From JBFMFH01 sp964481395 (GTDB lineage: Bacteria > Acidobacteriota > Vicinamibacteria > Vicinamibacterales > JAKQTR01), in the NCBI GenBank assembly GCA_964481395.1, contig CAYZYG010000013.1:1-64000 (forward strand): a stretch of DNA of 64,000 nucleotides. The letters run 5' to 3'. The notes below the pieces were generated by a model. It did no database searches, was not told where the DNA came from, and saw only the letters and a list, made by a program, of their open reading frames with translations. Positions 35,093 through 44,693 of the stretch are shown piece after piece; position 1 is the first letter of the stretch, and the number at the start of each line of letters is the position of its first letter. Made by a program: the position numbers and the translations under genes.

Positions 35093-36625
35093 TCACCGGA
35101 ACACCATGCGGCGCCCGAGTGCCATCAGACGCTGAGGAACGCGGTCGGGGATGTGCAAGGCGGCGAGTGCCCGGCGAACGATTCGCCTCGCCCGTCGTTC
35201 CTCGGCGGGATTGACCGGGATTCCCAGCGTCTCCCGCCACAGCCGCTCGATCAGGGTTCTGAAGAGCGTGAATTCGGGGCCGCGCCGATCCCGCTCGTCG
35301 ACCGACAGCATCGTGGCGAGCAGGGCCCTGCAGTTCAGCGGGGCGAACGTCTCCTGGACGATGTCGTACTGGGCCCGGATGAGGGCCTGCTTCTTGCCGA
35401 CGAACTGCTCCCAGCAGAAGAGGTCCAGCGGGTGGACGTTGCGTGGTTGCGCCGTCGCCAGCCATCGCTCGAATGCCCGCATCTGGAAGGGATGGCTCAC
35501 CCCGGCACACAGGGCGGCGAGATCCCGCGCCGACACCTCCGCCGTTCCGGCTGCCGGCAGACGGTAGTAGGCCTTGACGATCTCGGCGACGTCGCCGGTG
35601 ACGCAGACGCGCTCCGGCGGGTACTGTTCGTAGAGCCCCTGCGCGTCGGCGCAGTACGTATCTCGCGAGGCTGCCACGTTGCGCTGGTAGATGTCCTTGA
35701 ACGCGTCGTTCGCTTTCGACGGGTAGCTGACCGTGTGGTGATCGAGCCCCAGACGTTTCAGCAGCGCGGCTGGCACACGCACGTCACGAGAATGCTCCGC
35801 GCGCGGGTACAGCAGCGTGAAGCAGTACAGATCGTCCTTGACGTCCCGGCTGAGGGCGAGCATCAGCCGGCTGTCCCACCCGGCCGTCATCGACAGCGCG
35901 AGCGGGAAGCGCTGGCGCGCGCTGCGCATGAGCCCTTGAAGGATCCGAAGGCTGTCCTCGACGGCGACGGCGAGGGGGACGGCTGGCAGATCCGTGTCGG
36001 GCCAGTATCTGTGGACGTCACCGGTCCGCAGATCCAGGGCGTGGTTCGGCAGCAGGCATCTCACCTCTTGGAACAGGGACGTGTCGCCCGGCGTCCAGTA
36101 CACGTCGCAGTCGTCGTGTTCCTGTGCGTCGAAGTAGGCGCGCGCGCCTTCGTCCCTGGGCAGGCCGAGCGGCTCCGCGACCAGCAGCGGCCGCGACGCG
36201 CACCTCGTCTCGCCCCGCACCCGGTCGCGGGCGTAGTAGACGCTTCGCTGGCCGGCTGCGTCGTGGAGCACCTGCGTGTCTCGGCCGTCGTGCACGACCA
36301 GCACCCAGCGCCCGCCCAGATCGGCCGTGTGCCTCCAGAACGTGGCGCACGTGTCGAGCGCCTGAAGCAGCCGGCCGACAATCTCCGAGTTCCCCGCTTG
36401 CGGTCTCTCGGGATCCAGCATGTACCCGGCGAGCGTGACGGACTTGGCGGCAGTGGTGGCCTGGCAGACGTCGAGGTCCGGGTGGGCGGCGAGCTGCCAC
36501 TGTTCCGCGATGGTCAACCGCGTCCACGAGACCGGCACCTCGGCCCCGGGAGGCCCCAGGACGAACTGGCGCCGGAACGACAGGCGCTGAAGCGCGGCGG
36601 CGCTGTAGTCAGCCCGCCCGCTCAT
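35093..36625 (-). CDS. asparagine-synthase-like protein, no N-terminal Cys
   Basis: 510 residues from ATG 36625. The C-terminal ATP-pyrophosphatase domain is recognised by LSMTAGWDSRLMLA (SxGxDS), LLYPRAEHSRDVRVPAALLKRLG and DVAEIVKAYYR. The N-terminal part resembles a class II glutamine amidotransferase in its strand pattern (YARDRVRGETRCASRPLLVAEP) but begins Met-Ser-Gly rather than Met-Cys, so glutaminase activity is not expected; an external amine source may be used. Homologues in EPS loci amidate uronic acids or link amino acids to sugars. The gene overlaps the 2H phosphoesterase upstream by 17 bp. Function in the locus inferred. Confidence 0.75.
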   Translation of the reverse strand: MSGRADYSAAALQRLSFRRQFVLGPPGAEVPVSWTRLTIAEQWQLAAHPDLDVCQATTAAKSVTLAGYMLDPERPQAGNSEIVGRLLQALDTCATFWRHTADLGGRWVLVVHDGRDTQVLHDAAGQRSVYYARDRVRGETRCASRPLLVAEPLGLPRDEGARAYFDAQEHDDCDVYWTPGDTSLFQEVRCLLPNHALDLRTGDVHRYWPDTDLPAVPLAVAVEDSLRILQGLMRSARQRFPLALSMTAGWDSRLMLALSRDVKDDLYCFTLLYPRAEHSRDVRVPAALLKRLGLDHHTVSYPSKANDAFKDIYQRNVAASRDTYCADAQGLYEQYPPERVCVTGDVAEIVKAYYRLPAAGTAEVSARDLAALCAGVSHPFQMRAFERWLATAQPRNVHPLDLFCWEQFVGKKQALIRAQYDIVQETFAPLNCRALLATMLSVDERDRRGPEFTLFRTLIERLWRETLGIPVNPAEERRARRIVRRALAALHIPDRVPQRLMALGRRMVFR

Positions 36626-37256
36626 TCTCGTCCTCGCGCCCGGCACGCTCCCCGAACCGGGCCCGTCTGTAGGTGAACCATTGCGTTCCCGTATGACACA
36701 ACAGCGCCATCCGCTCCGGGACGAACTCGAACGCCCCGGTCGGAGCGGTGAACGCACAACGCGCCCGCGCCAGGTCCTGTCGCGAGAGGCCGTACGCAAT
36801 CGTGACGTGGAAGTGGAATTCGGGTCCCTCGATGTCGTAGGGCTGCACCCCGTATCCACTGGACAGGTCACGCAGGACGCGCTGCCTGAGCGCTTCGAGA
36901 GCAGGGTTGGCCTCGACGTCGAGGAACATGACCCCCTCGTCGAAGAACCCAACGTCGCCGATCCGGATCCCGAATGGCTCCACCTCGCGGCACAGCAGGT
37001 CGAGATGGGCGCCGAGCGGCTCGAGGACGGCGCTCTTGAAGCTCAGCTTCAGCGTGATGTGCGGCGTCTCCGGCAGATGGGGCTCCGTCCCGCACGCCTC
37101 CAGCAGCCGGACCTGCATTCGGCTGACGGCATTCTGGACCCGCTCCCCGACCGGCAGCACGTAGGCGACCTCGATGGTGCGCCTCCCTGTCGCCCTGGCG
37201 CCCGCGGCGCTGAGGAGACGGCGGTAAATTCGGCGATGGAGGCCGTCAACGGACAT
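36609..37256 (-). CDS. 2'-5' RNA ligase/2H phosphoesterase-like protein
   Basis: 215 residues from ATG 37256. The two H-x-T motifs of the 2H superfamily are intact: HITL near residue 66 and HVTI near residue 152, each following a beta-strand (PETPHITLKLSF, EFHFHVTIAYGL). Members hydrolyse cyclic or linear 2'-5' phosphodiesters of nucleotides or RNA. In an EPS locus the role is obscure. The 3' end overlaps the asparagine-synthase-like start by 17 bp, which points to coupled expression. Surrounding genes are EPS-related, so either a nucleotide-sugar side reaction or an unrelated housekeeping task. No signal peptide. Confidence 0.78.
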   Translation of the reverse strand: MSVDGLHRRIYRRLLSAAGARATGRRTIEVAYVLPVGERVQNAVSRMQVRLLEACGTEPHLPETPHITLKLSFKSAVLEPLGAHLDLLCREVEPFGIRIGDVGFFDEGVMFLDVEANPALEALRQRVLRDLSSGYGVQPYDIEGPEFHFHVTIAYGLSRQDLARARCAFTAPTGAFEFVPERMALLCHTGTQWFTYRRARFGERAGREDENERAG

Positions 37257-37376
37257 GGTTAGCCTGTCAGGGGCCCGGCCCCGCGACCGGACGCCGCAGC
37301 AAATCGCGGGCGCACGTCTGGCCTCGAGGCCTCCCAAAGAGCAGTGTCGGCAGGAGCGGCCGGAAAGGATAGGGAC

Positions 37377-38516
37377 TCAGCGCGACGGGCGCTCCGCCAC
37401 AGGCGGAGGCGCGTACCGGTAGTCGCGGTAGTCTCCCGGGTTCCCGCACAGTCCGTCCTCGGCCGCGTGAATGATGTTCACCATCTCGCGCGCCGTCACG
37501 TAATGCAGGCGGACGTGTCCATCGTCGCGGAACGTTTCGGCGAGGCCCCGGTGGAACCGGGCCGTATCGTCTCCGAGCAGCATCTCGGCGTTCGCCTCCG
37601 GTGCGCCGTGCGTGTGCACCTTGACGAACAGCCAGTCCGGACGGCCCGCAACGGTGATCCCGCAGGACAGCCAATCCTCGAACCGACCCGGCGTCGGCGG
37701 GTCGCCGGCGTGCAGGGATCCGTTCTCGACCCGCGGGACCAGCCCGCGGCGCCGGCCCCGCCAGCTCGGACGCAGCGGTCCCTGCACCAGCAGCAGGTCC
37801 CGGTCCGACGACGGCCGGCCGACAGCGGCCCGCGGCCCGCTGTCGTGGGCCTTCGGCCCGCGGGGCGCGCCCGCCGCGTAGTAGATGCGGTTGACGGTCC
37901 GGGTCTGCGCCGGGGACGGCGCCGCCGGAAGCGTGAAGTCCGCGTAGCACCCCGTGTCGCGCAGGACGGCCAGCTCGTCGTCCACACCGCACCAGCGGCC
38001 ATCCGGCAGTGCGTTGCTCAGCGACCAGTTCCCGTGGATGAACCCGTATCGGACGGCTCCCGACGGGTCCGAGGGCAGGAGACCGTGCCGGTCCCGCAGG
38101 CAGGCGGTGAACGTCTCGATCTGGCGGCGCAGGCCTTCGGCCGTGTCCCGGTCGTGGTGCAGGTGGACCTCAACCTCGCCGAATCCGCCGGCGCACAGCG
38201 CCGCCAGCGGATCGAGGAGGTCCGGCTGGTACTGCTCGATCGGGTAGAAGAAGGTGTGCTGGGGGTGCCGGCCGTCCGCATCGACGAACGCCGACGCGAG
38301 TTTCGGGTACCGATCCGCCCAGGCGGCGACCCGGCTTCGGCCGAGGTCGGCGGATGCCCCGCCGTGCAGCGGCTCGTAGTGGTCGGCCACGGCGAGTAGT
38401 ACGTGGACCACACCCTGGCGGGCGCGGGCTTCCCGTCGCGCGCGGAGCAGAGAACCCAGGCTGGCGGTCAGCCAGATCTCTGCGTGTCTCGGCAGCGCCA
38501 TCGGCACAGCCTTCAT
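37377..38516 (-). CDS. polysaccharide-deacetylase-like TIM-barrel protein
   Basis: 379 residues from ATG 38516; a longer frame to 38924 overlaps the radical SAM gene and is rejected. No canonical TFDDG, but the protein shows VVHVLLAVADHYEPLHGG (a metal-type HYEP), HTFFYPIEQYQPDLLDPL, VEVHLHHDRDT, FIHGNWSLSNALPDGRWCGV and PDWLFVKVHTHGAPEANAEMLL. These histidine/aspartate-rich blocks resemble uncharacterised NodB-fold proteins found in EPS loci. It probably acts on the polymer or on a sugar intermediate. The second deacetylase-like gene in the locus; evidence for the fold is by motif resemblance only. Confidence 0.6.
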   Translation of the reverse strand: MKAVPMALPRHAEIWLTASLGSLLRARREARARQGVVHVLLAVADHYEPLHGGASADLGRSRVAAWADRYPKLASAFVDADGRHPQHTFFYPIEQYQPDLLDPLAALCAGGFGEVEVHLHHDRDTAEGLRRQIETFTACLRDRHGLLPSDPSGAVRYGFIHGNWSLSNALPDGRWCGVDDELAVLRDTGCYADFTLPAAPSPAQTRTVNRIYYAAGAPRGPKAHDSGPRAAVGRPSSDRDLLLVQGPLRPSWRGRRRGLVPRVENGSLHAGDPPTPGRFEDWLSCGITVAGRPDWLFVKVHTHGAPEANAEMLLGDDTARFHRGLAETFRDDGHVRLHYVTAREMVNIIHAAEDGLCGNPGDYRDYRYAPPPVAERPSR

Positions 38517-38595
38517 CGGTGATCCTGAGTTCACGCGTGTCGTCCGGCCCGTGAAGGCCGACACCAAGGCCGGCCGCCCAGGCCGGCTCGGCCCA

Positions 38596-38630
38596 TTCTG
38601 TCTTCCGGATTCTGTCTCCTGAATTCCGGA
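38596..38630. repeat. heptamer array, TTCTGTC/TTCCGGA
   Basis: Five 7-nt units: TTCTGTC, TTCCGGA, TTCTGTC, TCCTGAA, TTCCGGA, in the gap between the deacetylase-like and radical SAM genes. Confidence 0.8.
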
Positions 38631-38676
38631 CACGGCCGACCGCCCCATCCACCCGATCGCCCGCGGCCCGGTCGCA

Positions 38677-39474
38677 TCACGCCTCGCACTCGTTGGACTT
38701 GCAGTTCTGGCAGATCGGGTGCCGGAACACGCCCCGGTAGATGTCGATCCGGTCGTCGAGGAAACGCTCCGAGAACCAGATCTCCGACAGACTCTGGGTA
38801 TTGACGTTCCCGTAGGTGACCGACCCGTAGTAATCGTTGTAGCAGAGGACCACGTCCCCTTTCGCATCGATCGCCACGTGGTCCATCGGGAGCCGGCAGT
38901 GCTTCGGCGCGCGCAGCACGGCATCCGCGATCTCGACGCTGCCGCCCCTGTTGGTCAGGCCGTTGAGCTGAATCGACCGCGCGCTGATCTTCGCACGCTC
39001 CTCTTCCGTGAGCTTCGTCATCAGCCGGTCGAGCGACTTCTTGATGACCGGCTCGTCGATGGTGACGCGGAAGGTGTCGACGACCGGCGCGAACGTCCGA
39101 AACAGGTCCGGCGTCAGGCGCGTCGCGTTGGTGAAAACAACGATGTTCAGATCCGGCATCTCGGCTCGAGCGAAGGTCAACAGCCCGTGCAGCCGGTCGT
39201 CCAGAAACGGTTCGTTGTAGAAGTGGGGCGACAGCGTGCCCGTGAACCCCATGCGCCTGAGGTCGAGCACGATCCGCTGCCACGTCTCCTCGCTGAGCTT
39301 GACCGCCGGCCGGGGGTCTGTGGCCACCGGGCAGGTCGGGCACTTGATGTTGCAGCGCGAGTAGGTCTCGATTTCGATCGACTTGAAGAGGCTGGTCCGG
39401 AAGTGCCGCTTCAGCAGCGGTTTCGGTTTCAGCCGCATCGGCACGCGCGACTTCAGGGTCTCGAGGGCAATCAT
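38677..39474 (-). CDS. radical SAM/SPASM-domain protein
   Basis: 265 residues. The [4Fe-4S] motif CNIKCPTC (CX3CX2C, about 41-48) follows IEIETYSR. A TIM-barrel continues with LDLRRMGFTGTLSPHFYNEPFL and NIVVFTNATRL. The C-terminal SPASM-like cysteines lie at CRLP, LCYNDYYGS and CQNCKSNECEA, ending in Ala. These enzymes use reductively cleaved SAM to modify a peptide, sugar or polyprenyl substrate. In EPS loci such enzymes have been found to alter sugars or peptides; here the substrate is unknown. Located at the right end of the EPS region after a heptamer array. No signal peptide. Confidence 0.85.
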   Translation of the reverse strand: MIALETLKSRVPMRLKPKPLLKRHFRTSLFKSIEIETYSRCNIKCPTCPVATDPRPAVKLSEETWQRIVLDLRRMGFTGTLSPHFYNEPFLDDRLHGLLTFARAEMPDLNIVVFTNATRLTPDLFRTFAPVVDTFRVTIDEPVIKKSLDRLMTKLTEEERAKISARSIQLNGLTNRGGSVEIADAVLRAPKHCRLPMDHVAIDAKGDVVLCYNDYYGSVTYGNVNTQSLSEIWFSERFLDDRIDIYRGVFRHPICQNCKSNECEA

Positions 39475-39553
39475 GGCAACTCCTGTCGGGGCCGGGGGGC
39501 CAGAGCCGGACGTGTCTGCCGCCGCGAGGGCGGGAAGCGCACGGCCCGTCGTA

Positions 39554-39571
39554 CAGTCCGCTGGCGGACTG
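39554..39571. repeat. 18-bp palindrome upstream of radical SAM gene
   Basis: CAGTCCGC, two bases, GCGGACTG. It lies about 80 bp upstream of the radical SAM start and downstream of the next gene's stop. No T-run follows on either strand, so a terminator is unlikely and an operator is possible. Confidence 0.35.
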
Positions 39572-39664
39572 CTGCTCCCGACAAGTGTGGTATCGGTCAG
39601 GCTGGCCGGATCTGCACCGGCTGCGCCGTTCTGGGAAACGGTGAGCAGGCGATCGGATGCGGTC

Positions 39665-40432
39665 TCAGGCCCGGGCTCGTGCCCGGCCCCGGCGCATGAC
39701 CCACCAGATGATGGCGGTCATGACGAGCAGCGCGAGCGCGCCGCTCGCCGCGAACAGCAGCAGCGTGGAATACAGAATCGACGACCGATCCATCCGCGCT
39801 TCGAGGTCGAGCACCGCTCCGTTCTGGCGGTCCCGGAGGGATTGTTCCCAGACGAGGATGTTGCCGCGCTTCAGGTTGCCGGCGCCGGCGTTGTGATAGT
39901 GGATCCGGGCGGGCAGGTGGAGCCGCACGGCCACGAGTTCCCGCCCCGTCCAGCCGACCTTGCCCACCTCCTTGCCACTCGGCGCGCCGAGACGCTGCCG
40001 GTAGACCATCATCTCGCCGAGAGGCTCGAACTGATAGGAGGACCAGGCGAACGGTGCCGCCTCGCCCAGTCGTCTGATGTCGTCCACGGCGACGCGCACC
40101 TGCACGAAGCGCCGGCCCAGCCGCCGCCAGGTGCTGACACGCGCCACCCTTGTGACTGGCGTCGTGTAGAGTTCACGCACGCGGCTGCGGTCCAGCAACG
40201 CATTGGGCCGGAGATCGAGATCGAACCCTCGCAGCGCCACGAGCGCGGGAACGGACGCGTTGACGTAGATGGTCGCGCGTCCGTCCGTCGACAGGTAGAT
40301 CTCTTCCTCGTACTCGTACTGCTTGGCGATCCCCTGTCCGTCCCCGCGGCACGCGGCCGCGCCGGCCACAATCATCGCCGCAAGCGCAAGGCGCCACCAT
40401 CCCAGGTCACCGAAAGGCCGGCCCGTCCGCAT
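39665..40432 (-). CDS. membrane-anchored lipoprotein of unknown function (LppM/DUF3153-like layout)
   Basis: 255 residues. N-terminal signal with a lipobox-like AGAAC (about 24-28) then a beta-rich domain (ATIYVNASVPALVALRGFDLDL, RFVQVRVAVDDIRRLG, LVAVRLHLPARIHYHNAG) and a C-terminal TM helix (about 227-250, LLLFAASGALALLVMTAIIWW) followed by Arg-rich residues. This N-lipidated, C-anchored arrangement matches DUF3153/LppM-type proteins, an inference from layout. Divergent from polA across ~190 bp that contain two opposing heptamer arrays. No enzymatic motif is seen. Confidence 0.65.
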   Translation of the reverse strand: MRTGRPFGDLGWWRLALAAMIVAGAAACRGDGQGIAKQYEYEEEIYLSTDGRATIYVNASVPALVALRGFDLDLRPNALLDRSRVRELYTTPVTRVARVSTWRRLGRRFVQVRVAVDDIRRLGEAAPFAWSSYQFEPLGEMMVYRQRLGAPSGKEVGKVGWTGRELVAVRLHLPARIHYHNAGAGNLKRGNILVWEQSLRDRQNGAVLDLEARMDRSSILYSTLLLFAASGALALLVMTAIIWWVMRRGRARARA

Positions 40433-40448
40433 AGGACGGAATGATATA

Positions 40449-40483
40449 GGATCCGGGACCAGGGACCGGTGGCCAGGGACCGG
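40449..40483. repeat. heptamer array, GGACCGG-type (arm 1)
   Basis: Five units: GGATCCG, GGACCAG, GGACCGG, TGGCCAG, GGACCGG. An opposing array at 40583 gives an inverted pair in the divergent polA promoter region. Confidence 0.8.
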
Positions 40484-40582
40484 TTATGACAAACCGGCGT
40501 CCAGCGCGAATCTCGCGAGCGATGCGGGCCAGGCATGGTGTGTTGGTGAGTTCGCTGGCTCTGATCGCGTGACGAAACCGAC

Positions 40583-40603
40583 CCCCGATCCCCGGTCCCC
40601 GAC
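40583..40603. repeat. heptamer array, CCCCGGT-type (arm 2)
   Basis: Units CCCCGAT, CCCCGGT, CCCCGAC, complementary in style to the array at 40449 and ending 19 bp before the polA GTG. Confidence 0.75.
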
Positions 40604-40622
40604 CCCTTGGGAGACTCCCCTC

Positions 40623-43310
40623 GTGCCCACCCTGTTCCTCATCGACGGCAACTCCCAGATGTACCGCGCGTTTCATGCCATCCGGGGGCTGACCGGCCCC
40701 GACGGGCGTCCGACCAACGCCGTCTACGGGTTCGTGACGATGCTCCGCAAACTGCTCGCGGACCACCGGCCCGACCACATCGGGGCCGCGTTCGACGTGG
40801 AGGGGCCGACGTTCCGCGATGCGCTCGTCAACGACTACAAGGCGAACCGCGCGCCCATGCCCGGCGACCTGGTCGAGCAGGTCCCGCTGGTGCACCGCGC
40901 GTGTGCCGCCCTGGGCGTGCCGGTGATGACCGTCGCCGGCTTCGAAGCCGACGACGTCATCGGGACGTTGGCGTCCAGAGGCGCGGCGCAGGGCTTCGAC
41001 GTGACGATCGTTACGGGCGACAAGGACTTCTACCAGCTCGTGGGCGGCCGCATCCGCGTGTTCAACCCGCGGGACGATGGTGCCTGGTACGACGAGGCCG
41101 GAGTCTCCGAGAAGTTCGGCGTGCCGCCGGCCCGCGTCATCGACGTGCTCGCGCTGACCGGGGATGCCGTGGACAACGTCAAGGGCGTGCCTGGCATCGG
41201 GGAAAAGGGCGCCCGGGAACTCGTGGCCGAGTTCGGTTCGCTGGACGCCCTGCTCGAAGGCGCCGCCTCCGTCCAGCAGAAGCGCTACCGCGAGGCGCTG
41301 CTCGCCCACGCCGAGGATGCCCGCCGCAGCCGTGAACTGGTCACGATCCGCACGGATGTGCCGGTGGAGGTTGACCTGGCTTCGCTCAAGCATGAAGGGC
41401 CGAACCGCCAGGAGTGCTTCGACCTCTTTACGCAGCTCGGATTCCGCTCCCTGGTCACCGACTATGCGCCGACCGCAGACCAGGTGTCCGCCGACTATGC
41501 CATCGTAGAGTCGCTGGCGGAGCTGGATGCCGTCGTCGCCGACGCGCGGGCGGCTGGGCGCGTCGGGCTGCGCGTCCTGGCCGACGACCGGTCACCCATG
41601 AGGGCAAGGCTCGTGGGCGTCGCGCTGTCGACGTCGGACCGGACGGTCCGGTACGTTCCCGTCGGGCACCGGGCCCTGGATTCGGTGACCAACCTCGACG
41701 AGCGTGGCGCACTCGATCGGATCGCGGCCCTCCTGGCGGACCCGGACGTCGAGAAGATCGGACACGACGTGAAGTTCGACGGGCTCGTGCTGGCGCGTCA
41801 CGGGGTCGAGGTGGTGGGTCCCGGCTTCGACACGATGCTGGCCAGCTACCTCATCGACTCCACCAGGGCCCCGCACACGCTGGAAGACCTGAGCCTCGAG
41901 TACCTGGGCTACAAGCCCCTCGACGAGGAACGCGTGTACGGCAAGGGCGCGAAGGCCATCGCCCCGGCGGACCTGCCCGCTACGGCCACGCTGGCCTACG
42001 CGGGCGAGCGGGCGGATCTGCCGCGACAGCTCGCGCCGATCCTCCGCGGAAAGCTCGCCGGAGAGGGCCTGGACGACGTGTACCGCACGCTGGAATGGCC
42101 GCTCGTCCCCGTGCTCATGGCCATCGAGCGGGCCGGCGTGCGCGTGGACAGCGGCGTGCTCGCCTCGCTCTCCCAGCGCCTCGAACGGGACATGCAGGCG
42201 CGAAGCGACCGGATCTTCGACCTGGCGGGCGAGCCCTTCAACATTGGCTCACCCAAGCAGCTCGGCGAGATCCTCTTCGAGAAGCTGAAGCTCCCGGTGC
42301 TGAAGAAGACCGGCACGACGCGCGCCGCGTCGACGTCGGTCGATGTGCTCGAGGAACTCGCAGCGACGCACGAGCTGCCACGCCTGATCCTCGAGTGGCG
42401 GAGCATGCAGAAGCTGAGGGGCACCTATATCGACGCCCTTCCGCAGCTCATCGACCCCGAGACGGGCCGCGTCCACACCAGCTTCAACCAGGCCGTCGCC
42501 GCCACCGGCCGTCTGAGCAGCAGTGACCCCAATCTGCAGAACATCCCGGTCCGGACGGAACTCGGCAGGGAAATCCGGCGGGCGTTCGTCGCCGAGCCGG
42601 GGTGTGTGCTGATCTCGGCCGACTACTCGCAGATCGAGCTCCGGGTGCTCGCCCACCTGTCGCGCGATCAGGCGCTCATCGACGCCTTCGCCCGGGGCGA
42701 GGACATCCACGATCGAACGGCCGAGGCCATCTTCGGCACGGACGGGGGCCGCTCTCACCACGAGCGGCGCAGCACGGCGAAGATGGTGAACTACGCCCTG
42801 CTCTACGGCAAGACCGCGTTCACGCTGGCCCGGGACATCGGCGTCACCCAGCAGGCGGCGCAGGCCTTCATCGACGCCTACTTCACCGGATTCCCCGGGG
42901 TCCGGGTCTTCATCGATCGCACGCTCGACGACGCGCGGGCGAGTGGCGTCGTCAAGACCCTGTTCGGGCGCAGGCGCCCGGTGCCCGAGATCACCAGCCG
43001 CAACGGACAGGTCCGCAGCGCGGCCGAGCGCGTGGCCGTGAACATGCCCATCCAGGGCACGGCCGCCGATATCCTCAAGAAGGCCATGATCGACGTGCAC
43101 GCCGCGCTCCTGTCGCGGCCGCCAGGGCCCGGGGGCCTGCGGGCCCGCACGATCCTGACCGTCCACGATGAACTGCTCTTCGAGGTCCCTCGCGACCAGG
43201 CCGACGAGGTGGCCGCGCTCGTCCGCGGGCTGATGGAGCAGGCGGTGCCGCTCGCCGTGCCGCTCACGGTCGACGTCGGCGTCGGGGAGAACTGGAAAGA
43301 CGCCAAGTAG
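40623..43310 (+). CDS. polA: DNA polymerase I
   Basis: 895 residues from GTG 40623 with GGGAG upstream. 5'-3' exonuclease domain (about 1-290): TLFLIDGNSQMYRAFHAI, GFEADDVIGTLA, TGDKDFYQLV, LTGDAVDNVKGVPGIGEKGA. The 3'-5' exonuclease domain (about 310-480) has lost motif I (VGLRVLAD at 314-321, where E. coli has the D355-x-E357 pair) and the motif III Asp (YAGERAD), while the motif II Asp in GHDVKFDG remains, so proofreading is predicted inactive. Polymerase: TGRLSSSDPNLQNIP, ADYSQIELRVLAHLS, O-helix RRSTAKMVNYALLYG with K720 and Y724 (E. coli K758 and F762), and VHDELLFEVP. Repair and Okazaki processing roles expected. Only 15 bp separate it from pcnB. Confidence 0.96.
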   Translation: MPTLFLIDGNSQMYRAFHAIRGLTGPDGRPTNAVYGFVTMLRKLLADHRPDHIGAAFDVEGPTFRDALVNDYKANRAPMPGDLVEQVPLVHRACAALGVPVMTVAGFEADDVIGTLASRGAAQGFDVTIVTGDKDFYQLVGGRIRVFNPRDDGAWYDEAGVSEKFGVPPARVIDVLALTGDAVDNVKGVPGIGEKGARELVAEFGSLDALLEGAASVQQKRYREALLAHAEDARRSRELVTIRTDVPVEVDLASLKHEGPNRQECFDLFTQLGFRSLVTDYAPTADQVSADYAIVESLAELDAVVADARAAGRVGLRVLADDRSPMRARLVGVALSTSDRTVRYVPVGHRALDSVTNLDERGALDRIAALLADPDVEKIGHDVKFDGLVLARHGVEVVGPGFDTMLASYLIDSTRAPHTLEDLSLEYLGYKPLDEERVYGKGAKAIAPADLPATATLAYAGERADLPRQLAPILRGKLAGEGLDDVYRTLEWPLVPVLMAIERAGVRVDSGVLASLSQRLERDMQARSDRIFDLAGEPFNIGSPKQLGEILFEKLKLPVLKKTGTTRAASTSVDVLEELAATHELPRLILEWRSMQKLRGTYIDALPQLIDPETGRVHTSFNQAVAATGRLSSSDPNLQNIPVRTELGREIRRAFVAEPGCVLISADYSQIELRVLAHLSRDQALIDAFARGEDIHDRTAEAIFGTDGGRSHHERRSTAKMVNYALLYGKTAFTLARDIGVTQQAAQAFIDAYFTGFPGVRVFIDRTLDDARASGVVKTLFGRRRPVPEITSRNGQVRSAAERVAVNMPIQGTAADILKKAMIDVHAALLSRPPGPGGLRARTILTVHDELLFEVPRDQADEVAALVRGLMEQAVPLAVPLTVDVGVGENWKDAK

Positions 43311-43312
43311 TT

Positions 43313-43318
43313 ATAATC
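43313..43318 (+). promoter_or_regulatory. TATAAT element directly before pcnB
   Basis: A perfect TATAAT ends 7 bp before the pcnB ATG with no recognisable -35. If used, transcription would begin at or next to the start codon (leaderless). It may also be chance. Confidence 0.3.
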
Positions 43319-43325
43319 CCCTCTC

Positions 43326-44606
<1,281 letters not shown>

Positions 44607-44610
44607 GGCA

Positions 44611-44659
44611 GTTTTGAGTTTTCAGTCGTCAGTTTTCGGTTTTCAGTTCTCAAGTTCTT
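44611..44659. repeat. heptamer array, GTTTTCA-type (arm 1)
   Basis: About six units (GTTTTGA, GTTTTCA, GTCGTCA, GTTTTCG, GTTTTCA, GTTCTCA) after the pcnB stop. Unusually AT-rich for this genome. Reads as the reverse complement of the array at 44694. Confidence 0.9.
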
Positions 44660-44693
44660 GATTCGCAGGTCGGAGTCGCGCGTCCCGACATCT

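Noticed and set aside
39554..39571. Terminator hairpin for the lipoprotein gene
   Set aside because: A good stem is present, but no T-run follows on the minus strand.
40323..40622. In-frame 5' extension of polA by 100 codons
   Set aside because: It would translate the lipoprotein promoter and two heptamer arrays. The GTG at 40623 begins the conserved exonuclease domain with a ribosome-binding site.
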